Positions 37,835-45,208 of a DNA stretch of 50,859 nucleotides are shown piece after piece. The DNA is taken from positions 1-50,859 of the forward strand of contig CAZOER010000006.1 of NCBI GenBank assembly GCA_964578905.1, given 5' to 3'. Position 1 is the first letter of the stretch, and the number at the start of each line of letters is the position of its first letter. The position numbers were made by a program, and so were the translations under genes. The notes beneath the pieces were generated by a model. That model was given only the letters and a program-made list of their open reading frames with translations, ran no database searches and was not told where the DNA came from. This DNA comes from CAZVBV01 sp964578905 (GTDB lineage: Bacteria; Patescibacteriota; Gracilibacteria; UBA4473).

Positions 37835-38962
37835 TTATCCAATAAAGCTCGCCAACACACTCGGATCGTAGATCAAGAATCCTCCCAAGATAAGGAGGAG
37901 TATTCCGCCTATGAAGTGAGAAACTTGTACGAGTTTCGGCGACAAGATTTTCAAGCTCATCGTCCAGAGCGCAATCGTAAGCACCAAGACATCGTCAAAA
38001 ATATACGCCAAATCGTAGAGCGATATCGCCATCAGTTGTTTTGCAAACCCCATATCCATTGAGACCAATGTTGCCGTAAATGCTGTCGGTATCGCAAAGC
38101 TACAGAGGAGCTCAATTGCATTCACAGAGAATGCTAACCCAATCACTCCTACGAGCACGAACACGAGTTTTTCTTTTTCCAAAATAGCAGAGAGTCGATC
38201 TCGAAATCGTTTCTTGCTGGCCATGTCTCGCACCTCACAATCGATTCCTTTTTTAAACGCATTCTTGAATGCCAATACTCCCGTTCCCACCGCCAACACT
38301 CCCACAATTCTAAATATCCAGTCCATAAGAGGGCCAGAAATAAGAGAAGATATTTCTGCGAATCCGAGCAGGTATGCCAAGAGTGCCGCGAAATAAATAA
38401 TTGCCGAACTTATCACAAAGATACTTCCAATAATCCATCGTTTCTTTTTGCTCTCCATAGTAAGCAGGAATCCGATCAAGATGAGCAACGTCCACATAGC
38501 GCACGGATTGAATCCATCGAGGAGTCCGAGCATGACGCTCATCGCCGGCCACGAGTATTCCAGATACTTTTTCCACGCCTGACTTTCCCCCTTTGGAACA
38601 TTTTTTCGTTCCACGGCAGGTGGGCCAAAGTGTTTTTCCAAAGAAGCGAGAATCGCTTCGGAATTGAATCCCACAATAATGTCGTTCCCAATAATATTTG
38701 TTGGAACATTTGTTGCTTTCGTTCCCATTTCTTTCATTCGATGTCCCCAGAGAATTTTATTTTCTACGTTGTGCCAGACCTCGTATTGTTTGATTTCCAA
38801 ATCGGGATACATTTCTTTTAATTCAGGAAACCATTTCATTTCGTCATGACAGTACGGGCATTCCGCACCGTAAAAAAACTCCATCGTCGGAATCTGTTGT
38901 GCAGATGTTGTTCCGCTCCACATTCCTACCAAAAGGGCTAATCCGAGGATGATCTTTTTCAT
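37835..38962 (-). CDS. exported glutaredoxin/thioredoxin domain fused to CcdA/DsbD-like membrane domain
   Basis: 375 residues. A Sec signal peptide (MKKIILGLALLVGMWSGTTS) is followed by a thioredoxin-like domain with CPYC (Cys35-Cys38) and VPTNIIGNDIIVGF. Six membrane helices follow, with DGFNPCAMWTLLILIGF and INAIELLCSFAIPTAF, the paired Cys positions of the CcdA/DsbD family. It probably moves electrons from the cytoplasm to the outside. ATG 38962 is used instead of an upstream frame because the -10 ends 8 bases before it. Confidence 0.82.
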   Translation of the reverse strand: MKKIILGLALLVGMWSGTTSAQQIPTMEFFYGAECPYCHDEMKWFPELKEMYPDLEIKQYEVWHNVENKILWGHRMKEMGTKATNVPTNIIGNDIIVGFNSEAILASLEKHFGPPAVERKNVPKGESQAWKKYLEYSWPAMSVMLGLLDGFNPCAMWTLLILIGFLLTMESKKKRWIIGSIFVISSAIIYFAALLAYLLGFAEISSLISGPLMDWIFRIVGVLAVGTGVLAFKNAFKKGIDCEVRDMASKKRFRDRLSAILEKEKLVFVLVGVIGLAFSVNAIELLCSFAIPTAFTATLVSMDMGFAKQLMAISLYDLAYIFDDVLVLTIALWTMSLKILSPKLVQVSHFIGGILLLILGGFLIYDPSVLASFIG

Positions 38963-38970
38963 GCCGGCGG

Positions 38971-38999
38971 ATTCTTGCATAGATTGGAGAGATGGGCAA
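38971..38999 (-). promoter_or_regulatory. leaderless promoter of the CcdA-fusion gene
   Basis: TTGCCC (38999-38994), 17 bases, AAGAAT (38976-38971), 8 bases before ATG 38962. Confidence 0.5.
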
Positions 39000-39012
39000 A
39001 TTTGAATCGATT

Positions 39013-39045
39013 AACCCGGGTTCTAAAGAGAACCGAACCCGGGTT
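39013..39045. repeat. AACCCGGG-type hairpin downstream of tRNA-Thr
   Basis: AACCCGGGTTC (39013-39023) and GAACCCGGGTT (39035-39045). It is the fourth copy of this hairpin, lying between the tRNA-Thr terminator and the CcdA-fusion promoter. Confidence 0.65.
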
Positions 39046-39051
39046 GGGATT

Positions 39052-39080
39052 ATAAAAAAACACCCACAAGGGGTGTTTTT
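39052..39080 (-). terminator. tRNA-Thr terminator
   Basis: On the minus strand AAAAACACCC, loop CTTGT, GGGTGTTTTT followed by more T. Placed 10 bases past the tRNA 3' end. Confidence 0.85.
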
Positions 39081-39089
39081 GATTTCTAG

Positions 39090-39166
39090 TGGAGCCACCT
39101 GCCGGAATCGAACCGGCGACCTGCGGGTTACAAATCCGCTGCTCTAGCCAGCTGAGCTAAGGTGGC
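39090..39166 (-). tRNA. tRNA-Thr(TGT)
   Basis: 77 bases with encoded CCA. The acceptor GCCACCT pairs with AGGTGGC. The anticodon stem GCGGA/CCCGC-type frames loop TTTGTAA with anticodon TGT. The T arm is GCCGG-TTCGATT-CCGGC. Confidence 0.95.
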
Positions 39167-39175
39167 AACGGGCGA

Positions 39176-39203
39176 ATTCTAAAAACTTTTTGCGGAAATG
39201 CAA
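39176..39203 (-). promoter_or_regulatory. tRNA-Thr promoter
   Basis: TTGCAT (39203-39198), 16 bases, TAGAAT (39181-39176), 9 bases before the tRNA 5' end. Confidence 0.7.
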
Positions 39204-39231
39204 CTTTTCTTTATCCTTTGCTCACGTAAAA

Positions 39232-39966
39232 ATGAGAAAAAAATCTGTTCTGGTCTCTATTCCACATGCTTCAGTCTTTGTTCCACAGAAGATTCGAGAG
39301 AATTTTTTGCTAACAGAATTTGATCTCAAGAACATTTCGGACACCTACACGGATAAAATTTTTGAAGTCCCCAATGCTCACATTTTGATTGGAGAGATTT
39401 CTCGACTGGTCTGTAATTTGAACCGATCCCCTGATGGAATCGAAGAAGAACATGAACATAGGGTAACCACGATGGTATCGCCAGACGGACAGAAGATTTT
39501 TAATCGACCGCTTACACCAGTAGAGGTATCATGGTTAATAAAGAAATACCACCACCCCTTTCATAGAGCGATAAAGTCAATTATGAAAGAACGTCGGATT
39601 AAGTTCTTTATCGACGGACATTCTATGTGGTCTACGCGTCCCAAGAGTATGTATGGAAATACAGATCCGCGCGCAGATGTGTGTTTGGGGAATCGAGAAT
39701 TCATGACCTGCACCGGAGAACAGACAGAATTTATTCGAGACTTCTTCCTCGATTGTGGATATTCAGTAAAGATTAATGATCCGTACTTTGGAAAATATAA
39801 CGTTGGATATCACTGCCATAGAGACGGAGTTCCAGGGATTCAGATTGAGTTCAATCGGAAGATATTTATGGATGAAGAAAACCTCGATGCGATCCCTGAA
39901 AAAGTTTACAAACTCAACAAAGAGATGGAACGATTGGTCGATAAAATTGCTGAAAAGTTCTGCTAG
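39232..39966 (+). CDS. N-formylglutamate amidohydrolase family protein
   Basis: 244 residues. The zinc hydrolase pattern of the family is seen in VSIPHASVFVPQKIREN, DTYTDKIFE, LVCNLNRSPDG, FFIDGHSMWSTRP and VCLGNREFMTC, with GYHCHRDGVPGIQIEFNRKIFMDE near the end. The textbook role is releasing glutamate from N-formylglutamate in histidine breakdown, which is unlikely in a small genome without hut genes; a related amide is the probable substrate. It overlaps the Xer gene tail to tail by 4 bases. Confidence 0.85.
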   Translation: MRKKSVLVSIPHASVFVPQKIRENFLLTEFDLKNISDTYTDKIFEVPNAHILIGEISRLVCNLNRSPDGIEEEHEHRVTTMVSPDGQKIFNRPLTPVEVSWLIKKYHHPFHRAIKSIMKERRIKFFIDGHSMWSTRPKSMYGNTDPRADVCLGNREFMTCTGEQTEFIRDFFLDCGYSVKINDPYFGKYNVGYHCHRDGVPGIQIEFNRKIFMDEENLDAIPEKVYKLNKEMERLVDKIAEKFC

Positions 39967-40886
39967 TCTTCCAAAAATTTCTCGTGGGTTCGTTTTAAAT
40001 CCGCATTTGCGAAGTGAGTGTAAATTTGAGTTGTGCTGATATTAGAATGTCCCAGTAACTCTTGCACTGACCGCAGATCCGCTCCATTCTTCAACAATGC
40101 CGTAGCGAAGGTATGACGGAGAACATGCGGGGTAACGGGTTTTGTGATCCCGGCTTTTCTTCCTCGATCACGCACCATGACTTCTATCGCGGTTCGAGTG
40201 AGTCTTCGAGATTCCCCATTGGTTTCCATCTCGTCTTTTCGTTCGCGAGCATTCACAAAAAACGGCGGGAAGTTATCGGTTCTTTCTGATAAATATTCTT
40301 CCAACATTTTTACAGCACGATTGGTGAGGTAGACACTTCTGATTTTCTTTCCCTTTCCCATCACCGTGAACTCCTTTGTTTTGAGATTCACATTCTCACG
40401 ATTCAATTTACAGAGTTCGGAAATACGAAGCCCTGTTGAATACAGCATTTCGATAATGGCCCGATCACGCATGCGGATAAGATCATTCTTCCCCTCGTTC
40501 CAGTCTCGCAAACGATCGAGTTCTTCGACAGAAAGCCCAGAAACATCGCGAGGATCAAGCTTGAGAAGTTCGATTTTATCAGGAGAAAGGATGTTTTCAT
40601 CCAACTCTCTAATAATGCAGAACTTCAAAAAAGCTCGCACGGGCGTGAGGTAAATATTTTGCGTTGCACGGGAGAGCGCTTCCCCATCTCTACTTTTAAG
40701 AGAGAAGATGTGATCTCGGAAATCATCGATATCGTTCATCACGATTTTTGCCAATTCTCGATTTGTTCCAACAGTTTCCATAAATAAATCCAAACTTCGT
40801 TTGTAATTTCGCAACGTAAAAGGCGAAGCATTTTTGATGTGCTTCAGGTTTTTGAGATAGCGTTCGACCGCTTCTGAGATGTTCAT
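39963..40886 (-). CDS. tyrosine recombinase XerC/XerD
   Basis: 307 residues. The N-terminal SAM-like domain (YLKNLKHIKNASPFTLRNYKRSL) is followed by a catalytic domain holding all active residues: Arg in STGLRISELCKL, Lys in GKGKKIRSV, HVLRHTFATALL (His-x-x-Arg), GHSNISTTQIYTH (His and nucleophile Tyr). Length matches Xer proteins that resolve chromosome dimers. CPR genomes often have a single Xer, so this may be that one. It is 7 bases downstream of fbp on the same strand. Confidence 0.92.
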   Translation of the reverse strand: MNISEAVERYLKNLKHIKNASPFTLRNYKRSLDLFMETVGTNRELAKIVMNDIDDFRDHIFSLKSRDGEALSRATQNIYLTPVRAFLKFCIIRELDENILSPDKIELLKLDPRDVSGLSVEELDRLRDWNEGKNDLIRMRDRAIIEMLYSTGLRISELCKLNRENVNLKTKEFTVMGKGKKIRSVYLTNRAVKMLEEYLSERTDNFPPFFVNARERKDEMETNGESRRLTRTAIEVMVRDRGRKAGITKPVTPHVLRHTFATALLKNGADLRSVQELLGHSNISTTQIYTHFANADLKRTHEKFLED

Positions 40887-40893
40887 AATTTTT

Positions 40894-41811
40894 TTATTGT
40901 AGGGCTTTCACACAAGCTTCTACTTCGTTTTTAGATCCGATAAAGATAGGCGTTCGTTGATGGGTTTCCGTTACTTCAATCTCCATGACGGGTTTTCCGT
41001 CTTGATCGAGAGCGAGTCCGCCCGCTTCTTCAAAGATCATACCAAATGGTGCGCATTCAAAGAGGAGTCGAAGTTTTCCGCTTGTGTATTTTTCATCTCG
41101 GGGATAACTGAAAATTCCTTGTTCTTTAGAAAGAATGTGATGCAGGTCCGGCACCATTCCTCCTGAGTATCGAAGAGTTCGAGATTCTGCAATCCAGCTC
41201 TGAATCAGTTCGAGATATTTTTCATTTCCTTTTGTTGATCGGAGATTCCCGGGAGCAAAATATTTTGAGTCTGGTTGGAGTTTTATGTTCTCTCGCACCA
41301 ATACAAATTCTCCAACATCGTTGAGTTCAAACTCGTGGACCCCCTTTCCTTTCACCGCAATAACGAATGAAATTCGTGGCCCGTAGACTGCATAGCAAGC
41401 CGCAACCATATTCTTTCGAGCGGTTGTTCCTTCAAATTTATCGCAGTCCCAGATTCCAAAAATGGATCCGATCGCCAAGTTCGCATCGACCAAAGAACTT
41501 CCATCCAAAGGATCGAAAGAAACTCCGTATTTCCCCCGAGGAGCATCGAAGAATCGGCATTCGTCTTCCTCTTCGCTGGCAATAATCGCTGCGAGTTCTG
41601 ATTTCTCCAGTTCGTTGCAAATAATTTCGTTCGAGAGAACGTCTAATTTCAATTGTCCTTCCCCAGATGCATTCATCGTATTGGCTCCAACCGTGTTTCC
41701 CGCACGAAGTGAAAAGTTGATGTACTTAATCGATCGAGCAATGTGGTAAAGCAGTGATCTCAGTTCATTTGAAACGCCATTTTCTCTGAGAAAGTGATTG
41801 AAAAATTGCAT
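40894..41811 (-). CDS. fbp: fructose-1,6-bisphosphatase class I
   Basis: Gluconeogenic hydrolysis of fructose-1,6-bisphosphate. The 305 residues contain metal-site motifs ASEEEDE and VSFDPLDGSSLVDANLAIGSIFGIW, LRYSGGMVPDLHHIL, and the C-terminal KLRLLFECAPFGMIFEEAGG. Length is a little under the usual 330. A full gluconeogenic step is worth noting for a CPR-type genome. Confidence 0.95.
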   Translation of the reverse strand: MQFFNHFLRENGVSNELRSLLYHIARSIKYINFSLRAGNTVGANTMNASGEGQLKLDVLSNEIICNELEKSELAAIIASEEEDECRFFDAPRGKYGVSFDPLDGSSLVDANLAIGSIFGIWDCDKFEGTTARKNMVAACYAVYGPRISFVIAVKGKGVHEFELNDVGEFVLVRENIKLQPDSKYFAPGNLRSTKGNEKYLELIQSWIAESRTLRYSGGMVPDLHHILSKEQGIFSYPRDEKYTSGKLRLLFECAPFGMIFEEAGGLALDQDGKPVMEIEVTETHQRTPIFIGSKNEVEACVKALQ

Positions 41812-41837
41812 AAAAGAAAAAGTAAAGAAGTAGCGTG

Positions 41838-41865
41838 AGTATACTTACTAATCTTTAATTCTCAA
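41838..41865 (-). promoter_or_regulatory. fbp-xer promoter
   Basis: TTGAGA (41865-41860), 16 bases, TATACT (41843-41838), 26 bases before the fbp ATG. Confidence 0.7.
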
Positions 41866-41880
41866 TACTTGTGCAAAGCT

Positions 41881-41923
41881 TGTCTTCCCAGAATTCCGCA
41901 TTGCGGAATATCTGGGACCCAGC
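41881..41923 (-). repeat. palindromic repeat, copy C
   Basis: TGTCTTCCCAGAATTCC...GGAATATCTGGGACCCAGC, the minus-oriented form of copy B with extra pairing at the loop. It pairs with copy D as an outward inverted repeat. Confidence 0.7.
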
Positions 41924-41970
41924 CAATAAAAACACTCCTACAAAAATTGTTATTCTATTTTCATGGTATC

Positions 41971-42010
41971 GCTAGATTCCAGATATCCCTTCGGGATTCT
42001 GGAATGACAG
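41971..42010 (+). repeat. palindromic repeat, copy D
   Basis: CTAGATTCCAGATATCCC, loop TTC, GGGATTCTGGAATGACAG. With copy C it bounds a 130-base MITE-like unit (41881-42010) without a gene. Confidence 0.7.
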
Positions 42011-42019
42011 AAGAGAGGG

Positions 42020-42592
42020 TTAATCGACCTCAGGAATCCCTGGTTTTGCTTTTCGTACCGGTTTCTCATCGGTCAGTATTTTGTTTTCAGAAACGAGAAT
42101 GCCGTCGTTCTCAATTTTCAAAACACGCGTTCGAGAAATGATTCGTCGTTTTATCCACCAGAGAGCCCCTGACTGGACGATGAGTGTTACGATTCGTGGA
42201 GAGAGGGTATCGAAAGAAAAATTGGTTACACGTCCAATAGGAGTCTTCGTGCCCATCTTCTTTTGTGCCATATCTTGAATACTTGTGCGTACAGAAAAAA
42301 CCTTCGCTCCAATGATTGGTATTTCGTTTTCCATAATTTTCTGAACTCTCGGCAATTGCTTAGGATCAGAGAAGTCTCCAATCTCAGCGATGAGTATTTT
42401 TCCACGATGCCACCGGAGAATGTCTTTTGGAGAAAGAAGCTTTAGCCCTCGCGCTGTGTCGACCCAGAAAGCTTCGAAAGCCCCTGTATCAGGGTTGATA
42501 ACGAAGTCCACGAGTTTTCCCACAGGGGTGCGGGGCCCACTTCCTTTGGAGAAGACCAGTGTTTTTTGACTGGAAAAGAAATCCGTTAGCAT
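42020..42592 (-). CDS. PRC-barrel domain protein
   Basis: 190 residues with two PRC-barrel-like halves: GSGPRTPVGKLVDFVINPDTGAFEAFWV and TKTPIGRVTNFSFDTLSPRIVTLIV, each followed by ISRTRVLKIENDGILV-type or LSPKDILRWHRGKILI strands. The barrels occur in RimM and photosynthetic reaction centres; the role here is unknown. It overlaps the pth stop by 7 bases, so they are cotranscribed. Confidence 0.8.
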   Translation of the reverse strand: MLTDFFSSQKTLVFSKGSGPRTPVGKLVDFVINPDTGAFEAFWVDTARGLKLLSPKDILRWHRGKILIAEIGDFSDPKQLPRVQKIMENEIPIIGAKVFSVRTSIQDMAQKKMGTKTPIGRVTNFSFDTLSPRIVTLIVQSGALWWIKRRIISRTRVLKIENDGILVSENKILTDEKPVRKAKPGIPEVD

Positions 42593-43122
42593 GGAACTTT
42601 TTCAAGAAATTTTGAGAGCGTATCTTCGATAACGTGAGGCACCTCTGCCCATTCTTTACCAGAAAACTTCTGGAGAACAAAGGCTTCTGTCGGCATTTTT
42701 TCTTTTTCACTATTCGCGATTCCCATCTTTATTCGTGGAAAACTCTTTGTCCCCAATGATTCAATGACAGACTTCACTCCATTGTGTCCGCCTGCACTTC
42801 CCTCTAGTCGGAATCGCACGGTTCCAAATTCTAAATCGGCATCATCAAAGAAAAGTACGATGTCTTCGGGTTTAATTTTATAAAAATGAGCAACGGCTTG
42901 CACAGACTTCCCACTCAGGTTTATGTAAGTTTCTGGTTTCAGGAGCACTACTTTTTCATTTCCCACTTGTCCCACGGATACTTGTCCAAAGAACTTCTTA
43001 TCGCTCTTGAACGGCTCGCACTCGTGTTTCTTTGCAATATGCTCCACTGCCAAGAAGCCCACATTGTGTCGTGTTTTGTCGTACTTCGCTGGATAATTTC
43101 CGAGGCCTACTAAAAGTTTCAT
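42586..43122 (-). CDS. pth: peptidyl-tRNA hydrolase
   Basis: Recycles peptidyl-tRNA. The 178 residues begin MKLLVGLGNYPAKYDKTRHNVGF, with Asn and the catalytic His of the family. KPETYINLSGKSV, DDADLEFGTVRFR and GSAGGHNGVKSVIESLG are intact. ATG 43122 is chosen because a leaderless promoter ends 7 bases upstream; a longer frame to 43197 is not conserved. Confidence 0.95.
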   Translation of the reverse strand: MKLLVGLGNYPAKYDKTRHNVGFLAVEHIAKKHECEPFKSDKKFFGQVSVGQVGNEKVVLLKPETYINLSGKSVQAVAHFYKIKPEDIVLFFDDADLEFGTVRFRLEGSAGGHNGVKSVIESLGTKSFPRIKMGIANSEKEKMPTEAFVLQKFSGKEWAEVPHVIEDTLSKFLEKVPC

Positions 43123-43129
43123 CTTTTTG

Positions 43130-43158
43130 ATTGTAATTTGTTCTGTAATTTGTTTCAA
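43130..43158 (-). promoter_or_regulatory. leaderless pth promoter
   Basis: TTGAAA (43158-43153), 17 bases, TACAAT (43135-43130), 7 bases before ATG 43122. Confidence 0.7.
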
Positions 43159-43159
43159 T
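43131..43159 (+). promoter_or_regulatory. possible leaderless ftsB-like promoter
   Basis: TTGTAA (43131-43136), 17 bases, TTCAAT (43154-43159), 10 bases before ATG 43170. It lies on the same bases as the pth promoter but on the other strand. Confidence 0.4.
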
Positions 43160-43169
43160 CCACTCGCGC

Positions 43170-43568
43170 ATGCGAGGAAATAATATTCATCATTCACAAA
43201 ACGTATTCTGGTTGGTCGGGATCTTCCTCGTGATCTTTTACCTCCTCTATAGTTTGGCGAGTTTTTTGCACGAAAGTAAAAAAATTAATGACGAAATTGA
43301 AGCGATTCGTGTGCAGAACGAAGAGAATTTGGTCGAAATAGAAGACAAGAAACGACGACTTGAATACCTCAAAACACCACAACACGTAGACAAAGAAGCG
43401 AAGATGCAGATGGGAAAGAAGCAGTTAGGGGAAAACGTTCTCGTCTTTATCGAAGAGAAATTAGAGATCCTCCCAACGCAAACCGAGCAACGAAAAATTG
43501 ATCAAGTGGTACGGGAAGACGTGCCAACAATTGATAAATGGAAGTGGTTGTTCTGGGGGAAACGCTAA
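43170..43568 (+). CDS. FtsB/DivIC-like septum formation initiator
   Basis: 132 residues: a short cytoplasmic start, one transmembrane helix (VFWLVGIFLVIFYLLYSLASFL), a coiled coil (KKINDEIEAIRVQNEENLVEIEDKKRRLEYLKTP) and the short HVDKEAKMQMGKKQLGENVLVF segment typical of FtsB/DivIC. Such proteins bridge the divisome. Its stop overlaps the stop of the first Cys-rich gene by 4 bases. Confidence 0.8.
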   Translation: MRGNNIHHSQNVFWLVGIFLVIFYLLYSLASFLHESKKINDEIEAIRVQNEENLVEIEDKKRRLEYLKTPQHVDKEAKMQMGKKQLGENVLVFIEEKLEILPTQTEQRKIDQVVREDVPTIDKWKWLFWGKR

Positions 43569-45208
43569 TTCACCGCCTCTAAATAGCACTTCTCACAATA
43601 CACTTTTTCTGGTCCATCAGGAGCGAATGTTGTTTGGATTTTTGCAGAACAATTGCTACAGGTTCGATCGTGTAGTGTTCGGTTTTTTCTTAAAACAACT
43701 CGTCTGGTGTGACGACACTCGAGACATTTTCTCGGAATAGGGAGTTCGTTTTTTTTGTAAAACTTAAGTTCTTCCGTTTGAATTTTGTAATTTCTTTGAC
43801 AGTCTTCACAGGCTAAAATCTCTTCACAAATTGAATCAGGCGTGTCGGCAATGGTCTCAGGAACTTGCGTCGTAGCGGGTTTATAATCCTTTTTATCCTC
43901 ATCTCTCCAGTGATGCCCAAAGGCCAAAACTTCTTCTTTTGAGAGTGGAAAAAAATCTTGAGCAACAGATTCATTATAGGCAAAAGGAGCTACTTCCATG
44001 GGGAAGAATTCTCCCCATTCTCCCGTTTGTTTCATGTGTTCGATAATCTTTCTACGAAGTTCGAGGTATTCTTCTTTCGGATATTCTTTATTCAAAATGC
44101 AATATTGCTTGTGATTGATCCCAACACATCCGAACAGATTGTTGCTATTGTGAACAGAATCACAATAACCAATATTTTTATTGTCGTAGGAGAAATGAGA
44201 GAACAGGATATCAAAACTATTAGCGATAGCATGGCAATCATACACGAGCTGACTCCACCCCATGTGATAGCCATCATAAACATCTTTGAGACTTATAGTA
44301 TCGGTGCAGTAGCCCAAATCCTCCCCCTCTGCGCAATCGAAACATTGTTTGCAATTCTTTGTATTGAACAGCAAATTTCCAGAAGAGTTTTCAGTTTGCA
44401 GACAATAATTGGCTCGATGGATTGAGGATTTTTTAAGTTCTGCAAAAATATCTTTAAATTTTTCCAGCTGCGTATGAGACATTGGAAGAATGTCGTTCAT
44501 TATTTTTTGATAATCCTCTTGTGAGTACTGTTGGTTTTTGATACAGAACTCCTTGCTCCGAAGGTTTGAGCACATGAAGCAGTTATTACAATTAATGCAG
44601 TCATAACAAAACCATACGTCTCGACAGCGCCGTATGAATTCACAGAAAAATGCCTGATAGGCGCCCCAAGCATAATAGACTTCGTAACAGAGTTGGCATC
44701 CTTCAAAGAGAAGGGAACAATCTATGCAATTTACACCGTGATCGATAACCCAGTTACTGTAGTAAATATCCTCGGAATCGAATATTACGGTGGAGAGATA
44801 ACAGTTTTTATTATTGGCAGAGTGATTTGTGTATTGGCAATTTTGGCTATTCTTGTTCATCAAAGAGATTCGGGGAACCTCTAATTGTAATTCCCGAAAC
44901 TGTTCAAAAAACGGTCGAGAGAAATCAAAATCTCGTCCATAATCGAGTGCATTCCATTTGTCAGACCACCACGATTCTTGGTTATAAACCTTGAAAGGAG
45001 ATTTGGGAGCGTACATTGCAATGATATCCTTTTGCGAGAAATCACACTTCCGGCGGTAGAGTTTTTTTTCATTTCTCCAGACAGATTTCCTTCGACATCT
45101 TTCGCTGGGACAGAGTTTTGGTGTCGGAACGCCCATCTTCTCATAAAATTCCAGGTCATCTTCAGTGACTTCAAATTCTTTGCCAGAAACGGCGCAGGTT
45201 TTCATCAT
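43565..45208 (-). CDS. Cys-rich zinc-ribbon protein, paralogue 1 of 3
   Basis: 547 residues with about 36 cysteines. The N-terminal module reads MMKTCAVSGKEFEVTEDDLEFY, then KLCPSERCRRK and KLYRRKCDF. After DFDFSRPFFEQF comes a Cys-dense centre (DCINCNNCFMCSNLRSKEFC) with short repeats that look like a solenoid. The C-terminal zinc ribbon has ILACEDCQRNYKIQ, KCLECRH, TCSNCSAKIQTTFAP and VYCEKCY. Such proteins are common in CPR genomes and are often mislabelled CaiB/BaiF; no CoA-transferase feature is seen. Function is unknown; metal or nucleic-acid binding is inferred. Start ATG 45208 overlaps the stop of paralogue 2 as ATGA. Confidence 0.8.
   Translation of the reverse strand: MMKTCAVSGKEFEVTEDDLEFYEKMGVPTPKLCPSERCRRKSVWRNEKKLYRRKCDFSQKDIIAMYAPKSPFKVYNQESWWSDKWNALDYGRDFDFSRPFFEQFRELQLEVPRISLMNKNSQNCQYTNHSANNKNCYLSTVIFDSEDIYYSNWVIDHGVNCIDCSLLFEGCQLCYEVYYAWGAYQAFFCEFIRRCRDVWFCYDCINCNNCFMCSNLRSKEFCIKNQQYSQEDYQKIMNDILPMSHTQLEKFKDIFAELKKSSIHRANYCLQTENSSGNLLFNTKNCKQCFDCAEGEDLGYCTDTISLKDVYDGYHMGWSQLVYDCHAIANSFDILFSHFSYDNKNIGYCDSVHNSNNLFGCVGINHKQYCILNKEYPKEEYLELRRKIIEHMKQTGEWGEFFPMEVAPFAYNESVAQDFFPLSKEEVLAFGHHWRDEDKKDYKPATTQVPETIADTPDSICEEILACEDCQRNYKIQTEELKFYKKNELPIPRKCLECRHTRRVVLRKNRTLHDRTCSNCSAKIQTTFAPDGPEKVYCEKCYLEAVN

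Noticed and set aside
39963..40886. Xer gene as integrase of a mobile element
   Set aside because: No att repeats, no cargo and no other phage or ICE genes. It sits downstream of fbp in a housekeeping operon, as a chromosomal Xer would.
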